Shown: positions 48,016-58,065 of the stretch, piece after piece
Layout: every line of letters starts with the position of its first letter
Position numbering within the stretch: the stretch's first letter is position 1
Assembly (NCBI RefSeq): GCF_904846695.1
Contig: NZ_CAJHBR010000004.1
Location: forward strand, 111,199-175,198
Origin: Psychrobacter urativorans
GTDB taxonomy: Bacteria > Pseudomonadota > Gammaproteobacteria > Pseudomonadales > Moraxellaceae
Direction: 5' to 3'
Length of the DNA: 64,000 nucleotides
Position numbers and translations under genes: made by a program
The notes under the pieces: model-generated
Told to the model about the DNA's origin: nothing
The model's input: the letters and a program-made list of their open reading frames with translations, nothing else
Database searches by the model: none

Positions 48016-49311
48016 TTACTTTTTCATTGCCAGATAGTCTACCGCTAATTGGCTAAGAGCTTTAGTACCCACCTTAAATGAGGATTCATCGGCATAAAAG
48101 TAAGGAGAGTGGTTAGTAGGTGCTTTGCTAGCATCTTGTCCCACTGGTGTTCCCCCTAAAAATACAAACAAACCAGGGACTTCGTTGGCATAAAATGAGA
48201 AATCTTCAGAACCTGTTAATTTAGAGACTTCAATGACGTTATTTTTACCGGCTACGTTTTGTAAGGTAGGTAACATTTTAGTCGTTAACTCTGGATTGTT
48301 GATAGTGACTGGATAACCCTCGATGATTTTAACGTCTGCTTCTGCACCTGAAGATTTTGCTATATAAGTCGCGGTGGTTTTAATTTTTTCAAATATCTGT
48401 TGGCGATTATCCATATCAAAATTACGAATAGTGCCTATCATGTCAACTTTATCAGGAATGATATTATCGCGTACGCCGCCTTGTATTTTACCGAACGAGA
48501 CAATAGCAGGCTCTTTAGTGATATCAATTTGACGGCTGACGATATGGTTCATGCCAGTCACAATTTGCGCTGCTGCGGCAATAGGATCAACCCCGCCCCA
48601 AGGTGCTGAGCCATGAGTTTGCTTACCATTCACTGTGATCTCAAAAGTGTCTACACTAGCCATGATAGGACCACTGCGATAACCAATTTGACCGCTGTTT
48701 AGGCTCGACATAATATGCAGTCCAAAGGCAACGTCTGGCTGATATTTTTTGAATATGCCTTGTTTTAACATTAGCTCAGCGCCGCCTTGTTCTCCTTCTG
48801 GAGCACCTTCTTCAGCTGGCTGAAACACAAACATAATGTTGCCATGCAACTCGTTTTTTACCCCTGCTAGTACTTCAGCGGCCCCCATTAGCATAGCCAC
48901 GTGAGTATCATGTCCGCAGGCATGCATCACGCCTACCTCTGATCCTTGATAGATAGCCGTTTTGGTTGATTTAAAAGACACATCTGTTTTTTCGGTAACA
49001 GGTAGTGCATCCATATCGGCCCGAAGCATTACGGTAGGTCCTGGTTTTGACCCTTTCAAGATACCTACAACCCCAGTGTAGGCTATGCCGGTTTCAACTT
49101 CCATCCCCAGGGATTTCAGGTGTTTGGCAACAATGGCCGCAGTACGAGTTTCTCTATTACTGAGTTCGGGATTTGAATGTAAATCACGACGCCATTCAAT
49201 GACTTTTTTTTCTACTTTTTTGGCCTCTTTATCGACATTGATAGTAGCGTTAGCACTAAACGTGCTGCAGGCAACACAGCCGATAGCTAATGATAATAAA
49301 GCTCTTTTCAT
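48016..49311 (-). CDS. Exported M20-family amidohydrolase
   Basis: 431 residues. Signal peptide to about residue 23 (FSANA). The M20D/HipO-like metallopeptidase fold shows the metal motif HACGHDTHVAM and PAEEGAPEGEQGGAELM, with the lid domain at about 195-315. Relatives cleave N-acyl amino acids, hippurate or IAA conjugates. The exported location suggests periplasmic scavenging. AAGGAAGGAA precedes ATG. Confidence 0.9.
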   Translation of the reverse strand: MKRALLSLAIGCVACSTFSANATINVDKEAKKVEKKVIEWRRDLHSNPELSNRETRTAAIVAKHLKSLGMEVETGIAYTGVVGILKGSKPGPTVMLRADMDALPVTEKTDVSFKSTKTAIYQGSEVGVMHACGHDTHVAMLMGAAEVLAGVKNELHGNIMFVFQPAEEGAPEGEQGGAELMLKQGIFKKYQPDVAFGLHIMSSLNSGQIGYRSGPIMASVDTFEITVNGKQTHGSAPWGGVDPIAAAAQIVTGMNHIVSRQIDITKEPAIVSFGKIQGGVRDNIIPDKVDMIGTIRNFDMDNRQQIFEKIKTTATYIAKSSGAEADVKIIEGYPVTINNPELTTKMLPTLQNVAGKNNVIEVSKLTGSEDFSFYANEVPGLFVFLGGTPVGQDASKAPTNHSPYFYADESSFKVGTKALSQLAVDYLAMKK

Positions 49312-49529
49312 ATTTATTCCTTCCTTGGTTGGCGCTCGAGTTAAAAGCTTAGTATTATTTACTCTATAGTGAGGTTAACAGACTTAGTAAGGAGGTTATA
49401 GCGTATCGATCACGCTATGCTAGCCTTAATTAGCAGCAATGAAGCCTCGGCTATAATGTTAACAATTTGATCGTCATATGTATTGAAATAATTTAAATAT
49501 TTGCAGTGAAATATATATAGGATTACTTT

Positions 49530-49952
49530 ATGAATAACACTCTATTTGATGACTTTGTGCAAGCACAAGATGGTGTTTACCCACAAGTCATAGCAGAACT
49601 AACCCAAGGTCGCAAACGTTCGCATTGGATGTGGTTTGTTTTTCCGCAGCTTTTAGGATTAGGTCATAGTGCTATGGCTAGACGTTTTGCTTTAGACAGC
49701 CTAGCGCAAGCACAAGCCTACTTGCAGCATGAAGTACTTAGTGGGCGATTATTGCAGTGTGCTGAGCTGTTATTAACGCATTCTGATAAAAGCGCTTTAG
49801 AAATTTTTGGTAGTCCTGATAACTTGAAGTTGCATTCTTCATTAACGCTATTTGCTTTAGCCGCTAGTAAAGGCTCGGTTTTTGAGCAGCTGTTGCAGCA
49901 GTTCTTTGCCGGGTCATATGATAAGAGAACCCTAGCCTTGTTAGGACGATAA
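49530..49952 (+). CDS. DUF1810 family protein
   Basis: 140 residues. It matches DUF1810 by FVQAQDGVYPQVIAEL, the basic RKRSHWMWFVFPQL and FGSPDNLKLHSSLTLF. This compact helical family is related to NADAR-type proteins and its function is unsettled. Cytoplasmic; monocistronic. Confidence 0.85.
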   Translation: MNNTLFDDFVQAQDGVYPQVIAELTQGRKRSHWMWFVFPQLLGLGHSAMARRFALDSLAQAQAYLQHEVLSGRLLQCAELLLTHSDKSALEIFGSPDNLKLHSSLTLFALAASKGSVFEQLLQQFFAGSYDKRTLALLGR

Positions 49953-50303
49953 TAAAGCGCTATAACCAAATGTAGCTATTTTTTAATTACAGCATGTTGA
50001 CCCCTTACAAGTAGACACTGCTGATAGCTAAAATTACTTTAGTCTAAGTAAAAATTGGATGCAGATGCTTGGGCTAGGTTTTATAACGGATAGAGTGATA
50101 TTAGCATCAATCTAACAGGCCAATAGGCCAACAGATAACAATAAGAACAGGACTTTTTTGCCGCTACTTTATGACAACTATTCCCTTATAAGACTCGTCT
50201 AGAGAGTTTTAACTGACTACTGTTATAAAATCAGCGCCTAACAATAGTCTCTGCTAAAAAGGTGTCAGTTTTGTGGTCGAAGGTTCAACATACTCTATTA
50301 CTA
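49953..50303. other. Gap between DUF1810 gene and cytochrome gene
   Basis: 351 bases between convergent genes; no ORF and no strong hairpin recognised. Confidence 0.3.
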
Positions 50304-50951
50304 TTATTCGCTTGGATCAGCGCCCGGCGGGAACTCATGACGTAGCTGGGCGACATCAGCAGCAGTGACAGTATCAGTAAAGCCATTTAGATCGCTATGC
50401 ACATACTGAGTAACCGCTGCTATTTGCTGATCATTCATCATGCTGTGAAAGGAGGGCATACCACGTAGGCCATTAATGACTACACTGATAATATAGTATT
50501 TTGATAGCATTTTGCTGTTGTTAGCTAGCGGTGGGTAGTAGCCCGCCCCTTGTGCCCCTTTGCCATCAGCCATGTGACAGCCTGCACAAGAATCATTATA
50601 GAGCTTTTTACCATCCGTACTAAAAAACCCAGTTTTGCCCTGTAAGCTGCCTTCGAATTTGATTAACCAAGGTTGCAAGTCAACATCTTCTGCCATTGTC
50701 GGTAGCGAGCTGACATCGACAATATTGCCCCTTGGCTCTCTGAGCTCTTCTTTAGAGCTATAGACTGCGCCCCAGGCTCCATTATTACGACTGGCTTGAT
50801 TATCAAACCTCACTTGCGCAGCTTGTAGATCGGCTAGGGTAGCAGTGCTAGCAGCGGCTTGGTCTTTGCTATAGCGACTACAGCCCGATAAGGTGGTGAC
50901 ACCTAACCCTACTATTATTATAGATGTAGCAAGCAAGTTTGGTTTTATCAT
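50304..50951 (-). CDS. Monoheme cytochrome c lipoprotein
   Basis: 215 residues from ATG 50951, chosen because GGGGAG lies about seven bases upstream; a TTG at 51023 would add an unlikely acidic leader. The signal peptide ends in LSGC, a lipobox. One haem site, CAGCH, lies in a class I cytochrome c domain in the C-terminal two thirds, with the Met ligand probably in GLRGMPSFHSM. It follows the flavin amine oxidase gene after 163 bases and is likely its electron acceptor or a relay (inference). Confidence 0.83.
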   Translation of the reverse strand: MIKPNLLATSIIIVGLGVTTLSGCSRYSKDQAAASTATLADLQAAQVRFDNQASRNNGAWGAVYSSKEELREPRGNIVDVSSLPTMAEDVDLQPWLIKFEGSLQGKTGFFSTDGKKLYNDSCAGCHMADGKGAQGAGYYPPLANNSKMLSKYYIISVVINGLRGMPSFHSMMNDQQIAAVTQYVHSDLNGFTDTVTAADVAQLRHEFPPGADPSE

Positions 50952-51114
50952 CTCTATCTCCCCTTCTAAGGCCTCTATTATTGCGTCAATATGGCTTTTT
51001 AGCTCAATATCTTTTTGTCTCAACAGCTTTGCAGTTTGATTGTTTTTAAATCAACGGTTTTTAACGTTACTGCTATTAAGCTGTCAGTTTTTAGCTAAAG
51101 GCTACTACTGACTA

Positions 51115-52716
51115 CTAGCCAATACTTTTTGCGCGTTGATGCAAACGGGTGGCAGCATCCATACCAGATAGTATCGCCCCTTCCTGCCAAGCCGGAATAT
51201 GCGAGCAATGCTCGCCTGCCAAAACGATACGATGATCGATAGCACACAAAGTATTGTAATACTGATCACGACTTGACTCACTCCAAATACCATAACAGCC
51301 GAGTACCCATGGGATACGATGCCAAGCTACTGAAGTACCAGAGCGGAACTCTTTGGGATATTGTGGATGAATGTATTTGCCATATTGCAGTGCTGCGTCG
51401 ATGCGCTGTTTAGGATTGAGAGTATTAAATTTATAAGACGCCTCACCAAATCCATAAGCACCTAGTAGCACTCCTGAGCCAGTAGTAAACATATCTTGTG
51501 AAGGATAAGATATCTGGGTAATGGGCATATCGGTATAGCTGATACCACCATAAATCCACTCGTCCTCTTCCCAAAATCGACGTTTAAATTCTAAGCCTAC
51601 TTTATAGGAGGTGTCATAAGGCACGGCTGCCATAGCTTGTTTCATCGGTGCTGAAACATTGATGTCTATTTGGGTTAACACTGACAATGGAATGGTACAA
51701 ATACACCAATCGGCACGTACGGTTTTTGACAGTCCATCAAGATTATTGCTATCGACATAATCGACGCTGACACCGCTATCATCCTGCTCGATTTTGGTGA
51801 CTTTTGCATTGAACTCGATCATATCACCACATTCACGAGTGAAAGCATCACCGATTTTCCCCATACCACCGACTGGCTGAAACATCGCTGGTTGATGGAC
51901 TTGGACGGTATAATTATTATAAATATCGGCCCACATTCCTGAATTCAGTAACTTGTCTCTAGGTATGGGTGTCGATGGCTGAGCATCTGGCATCAGACCA
52001 CCACCCGGATAGACACTATAGCCACGGTGCTTGCTAGTTTCGTGGCTCTTGACATAACGGTAATTATTATCCAGAACCCCCCAGCCTTTTAGACCTTCTA
52101 ACAGCTTTTCTTTATCCTCTTTATTGACAGCATTATCAAGGCTACCGACATTCACCGCTTTAGATAGTAGCTCTGAGACATAACCACGGATATCGCTTTG
52201 TACTTCGCCCAGACGCTGCGGTGCGCCATTGAAATGATTGGTACGGTGTAAGTAGGCACGATCGTTAGTTTGAATAAACGGCTGTAGTGCAACGCCAAAC
52301 TTCTTGCAATAGTGAAATACTGCGTAATGGTGAACGGGTAGGCGCCAAGGTCCGCCATTGAAGTAGTTGCCCTTTTTAAAGTCGCAACTAACCTCGCTAC
52401 CGCCTAACTCAGTATATTTATCACCGCTATTGAGCGTCCAACTGCGGCCACCACCACGATTTTGGAACTCAAGCACAGTTACTTTATAGCCCGCTTTACG
52501 TAGCTCATAAGCAGCGGTAAGGCCAGCCAAACCAGCGCCAAGTATGACGATACTAGCACCAGCAGGTGCGCCTTTTAGCTCGATCTGGGTTTTAAAACTA
52601 GACTCAGCAGCAAACCCTAGCGTAGTCATAGCCTGATACATTGCGGTTGCCCCAGCCGTTTTACCGATCATCGCTAGCAATTGCCGCCGTGTGGGCGCTT
52701 GAAATAGGTCGTTCAT
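51115..52716 (-). CDS. Tat-exported flavin monoamine oxidase family protein
   Basis: 533 residues. A twin-arginine signal (TRRQLLAMIGK, about residues 9-19) indicates folded export. The FAD-binding dinucleotide motif is ILGAGLAGLTAAYELRKAG followed by GGGRSWT. The C-terminal FAD contact is in LAGEHCSHIPAWQEGAILSG. Relatives deaminate amines or L-amino acids. Co-transcribed with c-type cytochromes on both sides (47 and 163 bases), so it probably acts as a periplasmic dehydrogenase that reduces cytochrome c rather than O2, as described for the NicA2 group. The substrate is unknown. AAGGATAA precedes ATG. Confidence 0.85.
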   Translation of the reverse strand: MNDLFQAPTRRQLLAMIGKTAGATAMYQAMTTLGFAAESSFKTQIELKGAPAGASIVILGAGLAGLTAAYELRKAGYKVTVLEFQNRGGGRSWTLNSGDKYTELGGSEVSCDFKKGNYFNGGPWRLPVHHYAVFHYCKKFGVALQPFIQTNDRAYLHRTNHFNGAPQRLGEVQSDIRGYVSELLSKAVNVGSLDNAVNKEDKEKLLEGLKGWGVLDNNYRYVKSHETSKHRGYSVYPGGGLMPDAQPSTPIPRDKLLNSGMWADIYNNYTVQVHQPAMFQPVGGMGKIGDAFTRECGDMIEFNAKVTKIEQDDSGVSVDYVDSNNLDGLSKTVRADWCICTIPLSVLTQIDINVSAPMKQAMAAVPYDTSYKVGLEFKRRFWEEDEWIYGGISYTDMPITQISYPSQDMFTTGSGVLLGAYGFGEASYKFNTLNPKQRIDAALQYGKYIHPQYPKEFRSGTSVAWHRIPWVLGCYGIWSESSRDQYYNTLCAIDHRIVLAGEHCSHIPAWQEGAILSGMDAATRLHQRAKSIG

Positions 52717-52763
52717 TGTTTATCCTTGTTATAGAGCATTCGTCCATGACTGCAAATACTGAC

Positions 52764-54173
52764 TTATTTCATTACTTTTTTTACCTCATCAGCAGTAACC
52801 TTACTGCTTTGCAGACCACCTATGTTCACTCGCACGTAATTGGTAATATCAGCAATCTGCGCATGAGTTAATTCTTTAGCGAAGCCGGGCATTTTTGGAG
52901 CGGTATTTAGCGCCCCTTTAGCGCCATAAGCGATGACGTTAATCAAAGCATCAGGTTTGGCTCGGCGGAGTCTACTAAGACCGACGATAGAAGCGTAACG
53001 GGCATCGGGTTGGGCGTAACCATCGACGCCATGACAACTGGCGCAAGCGGCAAGATATAGTGACTTGGGCGAGCTGCTATCAGTAGGACTATCAGTAGCA
53101 CTATTAGTAGCACTATTAGCGGTATTAATTTTTGCTTCAGTGTTGGCTAGAGTTTGAGCCAAATAGTCTTGTTGTTGTATTAAGTCATAACCAATAGAGC
53201 GGCTTATGGGACTTGGCAAGCGTGCGAGGTTCACAGGTAGCAAGTCGTCGTCGGTTTGGATAGCAGGAACGACTTTTAGGTAAGCGGCCATCGCAGCCAA
53301 ATCTTCATCGGTTAGATAACGAGTGCTATGGGCCACTGCTTCGGCCATTGGTCCACCCGCATAAGCGCGTTTATCCAACATGCCAGTACGGAGATAAGTG
53401 ACGATATCTTGCTCGCTCCAGCGCCCGATGCCACTGTCGTTATCAGGAGTAATATTGGGTGCGTACCACTTACCTAATGGCGCACCAGATAGATATTTTT
53501 TCTTATTTAAACCTTGAGTAAGATTGCGCGGCGTATGACAAGTACCACAGTGCTCAGCATTATTAACGAGATATTCTCCACGTTGCTGGGTTGCGGTGAG
53601 CCCTGAGCGATTGTCAGTAGAGGGCACGTTGATCAGATTCCATGCTAGCATCAAAGTGCGGATATTTAGCGGAAACGGTAGATGAGTGGTTTTTTCAGGG
53701 GCGGCTTCTACAGGCGGTACGGTTTGGAAATAAGCGAATAGCGCCTTGATATCTTCGTCGCTCATACCATGATAGGACGGATAGGGCATAGCTGGATAAA
53801 GCTGATGGTTAGGCGCACGGCCTTTTTGTAGCGCTTTTTTTAGATCTGCTTCAGTATAGTTGCCGATGCCATAGAGCTTAGAAGGGCTAATATTGGTTGA
53901 ATAAATATTGCCAATAGGCGTTTCGATCGCTACGCCGCCACTATAGTTTTCGCGATGACAAGCCATGCAATCAGCAGTGCGCGCTACATAAGCACCACGA
54001 TTTGCCAAATCGCTATTGGCTGGACTGACATTAGGTAGGCTAATAGCTGGGCTAGTATTGAGCAAACTCGTATTATAAAGGCTGGAGCTAACAGAGCTTG
54101 CGCTATCAGCCAGCGCAGCACTGGATACTATACTAAGTAGCATTGCTGACAAGAGTGCAGAAAGTGCAGTCAT
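52764..54173 (-). CDS. Triheme cytochrome c (alcohol-dehydrogenase cytochrome subunit type)
   Basis: 469 residues. Cleavable signal peptide (to about 22, ALADS). Three haem sites: CMACH (69-73), CGTCH (209-213) and CASCH (377-381). A Ser/Thr/Asn-rich linker lies at about 350-370 before the third domain. It aligns along its length with the triheme protein at 751-2178 but lacks the N-terminal anchor. Upstream of the amine oxidase in the same transcript, it may carry electrons from it to the respiratory chain (inference). Confidence 0.83.
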   Translation of the reverse strand: MTALSALLSAMLLSIVSSAALADSASSVSSSLYNTSLLNTSPAISLPNVSPANSDLANRGAYVARTADCMACHRENYSGGVAIETPIGNIYSTNISPSKLYGIGNYTEADLKKALQKGRAPNHQLYPAMPYPSYHGMSDEDIKALFAYFQTVPPVEAAPEKTTHLPFPLNIRTLMLAWNLINVPSTDNRSGLTATQQRGEYLVNNAEHCGTCHTPRNLTQGLNKKKYLSGAPLGKWYAPNITPDNDSGIGRWSEQDIVTYLRTGMLDKRAYAGGPMAEAVAHSTRYLTDEDLAAMAAYLKVVPAIQTDDDLLPVNLARLPSPISRSIGYDLIQQQDYLAQTLANTEAKINTANSATNSATDSPTDSSSPKSLYLAACASCHGVDGYAQPDARYASIVGLSRLRRAKPDALINVIAYGAKGALNTAPKMPGFAKELTHAQIADITNYVRVNIGGLQSSKVTADEVKKVMK

Positions 54174-54229
54174 AATATCCTTATAAAACTGGCTAGTACT
54201 ACGATGTTGATGTGGTTACTGTCATAAAG

Positions 54230-54820
54230 CTATTGTCTGATGGCTTTGACTTGAATGTTTAAAGTGAGGTCTTTAGTAATACCAAATAAAGTGTATTTCT
54301 TAATATTCCATTTGGTGCGGTCAATAGTGGCGGTAAAACCACCCGCACAGACATCCTTGTTAATCGTAGTGCTCAAAGCACAGTTGAACTTAGTGGCTTT
54401 TAGACTGATAGGATGAGTCTCACCATGCAAGGTAAGGTTGCCATCAATTTGGGTAACCTGTGTACCTAGTTTATTATCGTTAAAGTGCCATTGGGTTGAG
54501 GTAAAAGTAGCAGAGGGAAAGCGTTGCGTATCAAAAAAATCTGCACTAGTGAGCTTTAGATTAAAAGCTTTATTACCAGTATCTAAAGACTTTATAGGAA
54601 TAATAAGGGCGACACTGCCGGTTCTTAATAGTGCATCGTATTGCAGCTGACCCTTAACGTTATAAAAGCCGCCAGTAGTGACAGAAGTTTTGAGATTATC
54701 AATAGCGAAGCGTACGTTAGTTTGATTAGAGTCAATGACATAGTTGGCAGCATGACTATTGCTAAAACTAGTTAGCATCACTACCAGCATCGCTAATCGC
54801 TTACCCAATAGTCCTACCAT
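54230..54820 (-). CDS. YceI family periplasmic lipocalin-like protein
   Basis: 196 residues. Signal peptide to about 24 (SHAA). The YceI beta-barrel is recognised by YVIDSNQTNVRFAI, a SLDTGN segment and WNIKKYTLFGITKDLTLNIQV. Members bind polyisoprenoid or amide-like hydrophobic ligands. First gene of the cytochrome/amine oxidase group, 56 bases before the triheme gene; 145 bases separate it from PAP2. Confidence 0.83.
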   Translation of the reverse strand: MVGLLGKRLAMLVVMLTSFSNSHAANYVIDSNQTNVRFAIDNLKTSVTTGGFYNVKGQLQYDALLRTGSVALIIPIKSLDTGNKAFNLKLTSADFFDTQRFPSATFTSTQWHFNDNKLGTQVTQIDGNLTLHGETHPISLKATKFNCALSTTINKDVCAGGFTATIDRTKWNIKKYTLFGITKDLTLNIQVKAIRQ

Positions 54821-54965
54821 AGCTATATTCCATTATCAATTTTTTATACACTAAGTACTTTATTGCTGAAGGTAGGCTTTATTATTTATTGATGATAAAA
54901 ATTGTTCTTATAACCATTTTATATACTATTTTTCAAGGGTTTAGTAGCTGTATTTTATAATATTT

Positions 54966-55748
54966 TTATCGTTTTGCTTGTGACTTTGTAAGCTGGCTAT
55001 TAGTCATGTTAACCAACTGGTTAAAGCTGGTTTTAAAAAATCCAACAGCTAATGCACAAACTAAAGTCCATGACAGCAGCATCGATACTAAGGTATGACT
55101 AAAAAAGTGATCACCAATGCTCATTTTATATAAGCCCATACTCCAGCCTAAAATAGTGACGGTGATAAGAATTTTGCTTCGATAGCGCTGCAAGCTAGGT
55201 AAGTATGCCAAGCCATATAAGGCAAATCCGGCGCTGGCATGAGCGGCTGGAAAGCACTTTGCTGGCGTTTTAGCGAGGATGTTTTGCCAAATATTTAGAT
55301 AAGCTAAGTCGCCATTGAATAGAGTTAGATTGTTGGGACAGCTGACATGAGTGACGCCTTTGAGAGTGCCAATAATGCTAGGGACTAAGATGATGACAAG
55401 CAGTAAATAACTGATTTCACGGCGGGGTAACCACGTAAATATTTTGCTAGGCAATGATCTAGCATTATTAGGATCAGCATAAGCAGAAGGACGCCGGTTT
55501 CGCCAGTAACTATAGAGTAAGCTTAGGAGTAAGTAGACCCCAAACAGTATGAGTGACGCTTTAGGAAAGTCGTAGAAGATAAATAGATAAGGCTGTTGGC
55601 CCTTTGCCAGCAACCAGTGTCCATTAGAATAAAAAAGCTGACTGATATCAATATCTAATTGGCTGTGTTCTAAGGTTAAAGTTGCGATTATAGTTAAGCC
55701 CAATAGTTTGAGCCAAAGCCAGTCAGTTGAATTAACTTTTAAGATCAT
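54966..55748 (-). CDS. PAP2-family membrane phosphatase
   Basis: 260 residues with five to six membrane segments. The PAP2 active-site motifs are split as KGVTHVSCPN, FPAAHASAGF and SIGDHFFSHTL (catalytic His). It dephosphorylates lipid phosphates or diphosphates at the membrane. It sits at the end of the eptA-regulator-dgkA group; a pap2 gene also accompanies mobile mcr-1, so a link to lipid A modification is plausible but not shown. Confidence 0.83.
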   Translation of the reverse strand: MILKVNSTDWLWLKLLGLTIIATLTLEHSQLDIDISQLFYSNGHWLLAKGQQPYLFIFYDFPKASLILFGVYLLLSLLYSYWRNRRPSAYADPNNARSLPSKIFTWLPRREISYLLLVIILVPSIIGTLKGVTHVSCPNNLTLFNGDLAYLNIWQNILAKTPAKCFPAAHASAGFALYGLAYLPSLQRYRSKILITVTILGWSMGLYKMSIGDHFFSHTLVSMLLSWTLVCALAVGFFKTSFNQLVNMTNSQLTKSQAKR

Positions 55749-55826
55749 TGATATCTCGTATTACAGTCATTTAGTTGCGCCAGCTTTCGACAGTCTTTGA
55801 TCCTTTGCGATATGCCTAACTATTGC

Positions 55827-56306
55827 TCAATAGAGTAGGCTTGATAAGGCCAGCATCCATAAGACAAACATTAGTAGCAAGGCTAGAAATTGCGCAGCAG
55901 AGCCGACATCCTTGGCTATCTTGGCCAATGGATGTTGCTCTGTCGAAGTATGGTCAACGCAGGCTTCAATACCTGTATTGAATAGCTCAACGATCAAAGA
56001 TAAAAAACAGCTTATTAACAGCAGCATTTTTGTAGGGATAGTCAAAGGCAGGAATATAAGGGCAATAAACAATAGTACGTTGAGCCAAAGCACTTGCCTA
56101 AAAGCCGCCTCAAATTTATAAGCCGCTTGCAAGCCGTCAATAGAATAGCCTGCAGCTTTAATAATACGAGAGACACCAGTTTTACCTTTAGCCTGACTAG
56201 CAAAGCTGTCGGCTGCGAGTAACGGCATAGCGGTTGCTAAAGCTAGCGGGTCGCAGTTGATCTGTTGGACATTGACAGGGGTAGATATAGGATTATCTTT
56301 GCTCAT
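55827..56306 (-). CDS. dgkA: Diacylglycerol kinase
   Basis: 159 residues from ATG 56306; a TTG frame to 56405 would add a hydrophobic leader and is less likely. The integral membrane DgkA core (about 50-159) has GLQAAYKFEAAFRQ, the catalytic-side VELFNTGIEACVD and AKDVGSAAQF. It phosphorylates diacylglycerol to phosphatidic acid, recycling the by-product of EptA. The N-terminal about 45 residues are an extension. Grouped with eptA and its regulators. Confidence 0.88.
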   Translation of the reverse strand: MSKDNPISTPVNVQQINCDPLALATAMPLLAADSFASQAKGKTGVSRIIKAAGYSIDGLQAAYKFEAAFRQVLWLNVLLFIALIFLPLTIPTKMLLLISCFLSLIVELFNTGIEACVDHTSTEQHPLAKIAKDVGSAAQFLALLLMFVLWMLALSSLLY

Positions 56307-56603
56307 ATTAAGGGCTTCACTATCATTAATAATCAGTATTGCTGAGTATAAGACAGTGAATATTAAGAAAGCGTTAAGACCTTGATGCTCGTCTACAACG
56401 AGCAATTAGGGCGGAAGTCACATGGGTAGAGTCAAGCTAGTGATATCAGTGACTGGGAGTGCTAGTCGCTGAGCAAGCAGATTTGACAGCCAGTTTGAAA
56501 AGCAATCAGTTTGAAAAGCAGTCATTTTTTAAGAGTGGGAGTTTTGGTAAAGCAGTTGTTTTTCTAAAACCACCAGCGTTGTAAGAGAGTTAATTGATAG
56601 CGG

Positions 56604-57944
56604 TTATTTATAATAAATAATAAAGGTACTGCCGCCAGTTTTATGGTCTTGATGGCTTAGCTGCCAGCCCATATGAGTCATGATACGTTGCACGATACTC
56701 AGTCCCAAACCGGTACCTTCTACGTTGCTACTAGTATGCTCCTCTACCAGCGAGCCTTCAGCAGGTTGCTTACTATTATGATCTAAGCGTTTAAATCTTT
56801 TGTATAGCAGCGGCATCATACTCTCAGGAATACCTAGACCAGTATCAGTCACAGTGATTTTTTTATTATCGATAGTCACTATAACTTCCCCCTCATCCGT
56901 GTATTGAAAGGCATTTTTTATTAGATTGCCTAAAGCCATTTTTAGCAGTTCAGGCCGTACTTCGGCTATGTAGTCTTGGTCTGCAACGACTGTACAAGTC
57001 ACAGGTTTATACTTAAGTAAATATTGTAGGCGGGTCACTTCGCTATTGGCGATGCTATTAATAGAAGTTGGTGGCGCATCTAGTTGTTCAGGATTACGAG
57101 ACAACAGTAGTAAGGCACTGATAATCTCAGAGGTTTCTTTGGCAGTATTACTGATACGATTGGTAAATTCACTCAAATAGCTATCTTCAGCCAACTGCGA
57201 TGCCAGCACTTCTGAGGCGCCTAAGATAATCGTTAATGGTGTGCGTAGCTCGTGGCTGACATCGCCGGTGAATAGCTGCTCACGTTTTAAATACTCGGCC
57301 AGCTTATTATTCTGCTCATCAATTGCCCTTGCCAATACGCCAACCTCTGAGGGTAGGTGAGTCAATTCCGTTAAGTTTTGATGTTCAGTTTCTACTGCCC
57401 GCTTCAGATCTAATAGTGGCTTAGTAATTTGCTTAGCAGATAAGTGCGAGAATATCGCCGCAATAAGCAAACTCAAAATAACGGCAACTCTCAACGCATC
57501 GGCAAATATATCTTCTAAGTGCTCAAAAATTGCCAAAACAGGATAGTTTTCCATCACCATTTCTTTGTCTTCTAAATAAGTCAAAATATAAGCATGTTGG
57601 TTTTGTCGATAGGTAAAAAAATGTAGGTTAGTCTCAGAGGCACGCCCTTGATTATCGACGGTTACCTTTATCTCTTGCACAGTGTCGGTCGCTAAATTTC
57701 GTAACGATTCTGGTGCAGCGAGGTATTGATAGATGGTGATGCCTGGGTCGGCTTTATAAATGCTCTGTTCGCCATGCTGCTCTTGACTGAGCTGTAACTG
57801 TTGCAGGAGACGCGCTTTTACTAGCTCCTGCTCCATTCGAGTCTCAGCATACAAGAAAATACTGATAAAAGTCGCACACAGAAAAACCGTAAACACTAAG
57901 TAGGATAGTCGAAATTTATTAGTAATAGAGTCTAAGTTAAACAT
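56604..57944 (-). CDS. Sensor histidine kinase (PmrB/OmpR-partner type)
   Basis: 446 residues. Membrane helices at about 12-30 and 150-168 frame a periplasmic sensor. A HAMP domain follows, then HisKA with the H-box SHELRTPLT and HATPase boxes NLIKNAF, DTGLGIP and GTGLGLSIV. Encoded downstream of its OmpR-type partner and eptA, so it is the likely sensor for lipid A modification. The periplasmic domain is not similar to a sensor I can name. Confidence 0.85.
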   Translation of the reverse strand: MFNLDSITNKFRLSYLVFTVFLCATFISIFLYAETRMEQELVKARLLQQLQLSQEQHGEQSIYKADPGITIYQYLAAPESLRNLATDTVQEIKVTVDNQGRASETNLHFFTYRQNQHAYILTYLEDKEMVMENYPVLAIFEHLEDIFADALRVAVILSLLIAAIFSHLSAKQITKPLLDLKRAVETEHQNLTELTHLPSEVGVLARAIDEQNNKLAEYLKREQLFTGDVSHELRTPLTIILGASEVLASQLAEDSYLSEFTNRISNTAKETSEIISALLLLSRNPEQLDAPPTSINSIANSEVTRLQYLLKYKPVTCTVVADQDYIAEVRPELLKMALGNLIKNAFQYTDEGEVIVTIDNKKITVTDTGLGIPESMMPLLYKRFKRLDHNSKQPAEGSLVEEHTSSNVEGTGLGLSIVQRIMTHMGWQLSHQDHKTGGSTFIIYYK

Positions 57945-58065
57945 GGCAGTGACTTATTTAAAGGCTAAAAGTTAAAAGCTCAAAACACTATAGAGGATTT
58001 AAAGCAGCTAGCGAGACGCTACCGGAAGTAGCTGCCGATAGCTGATAGCTGCTACTTATGGAGGT

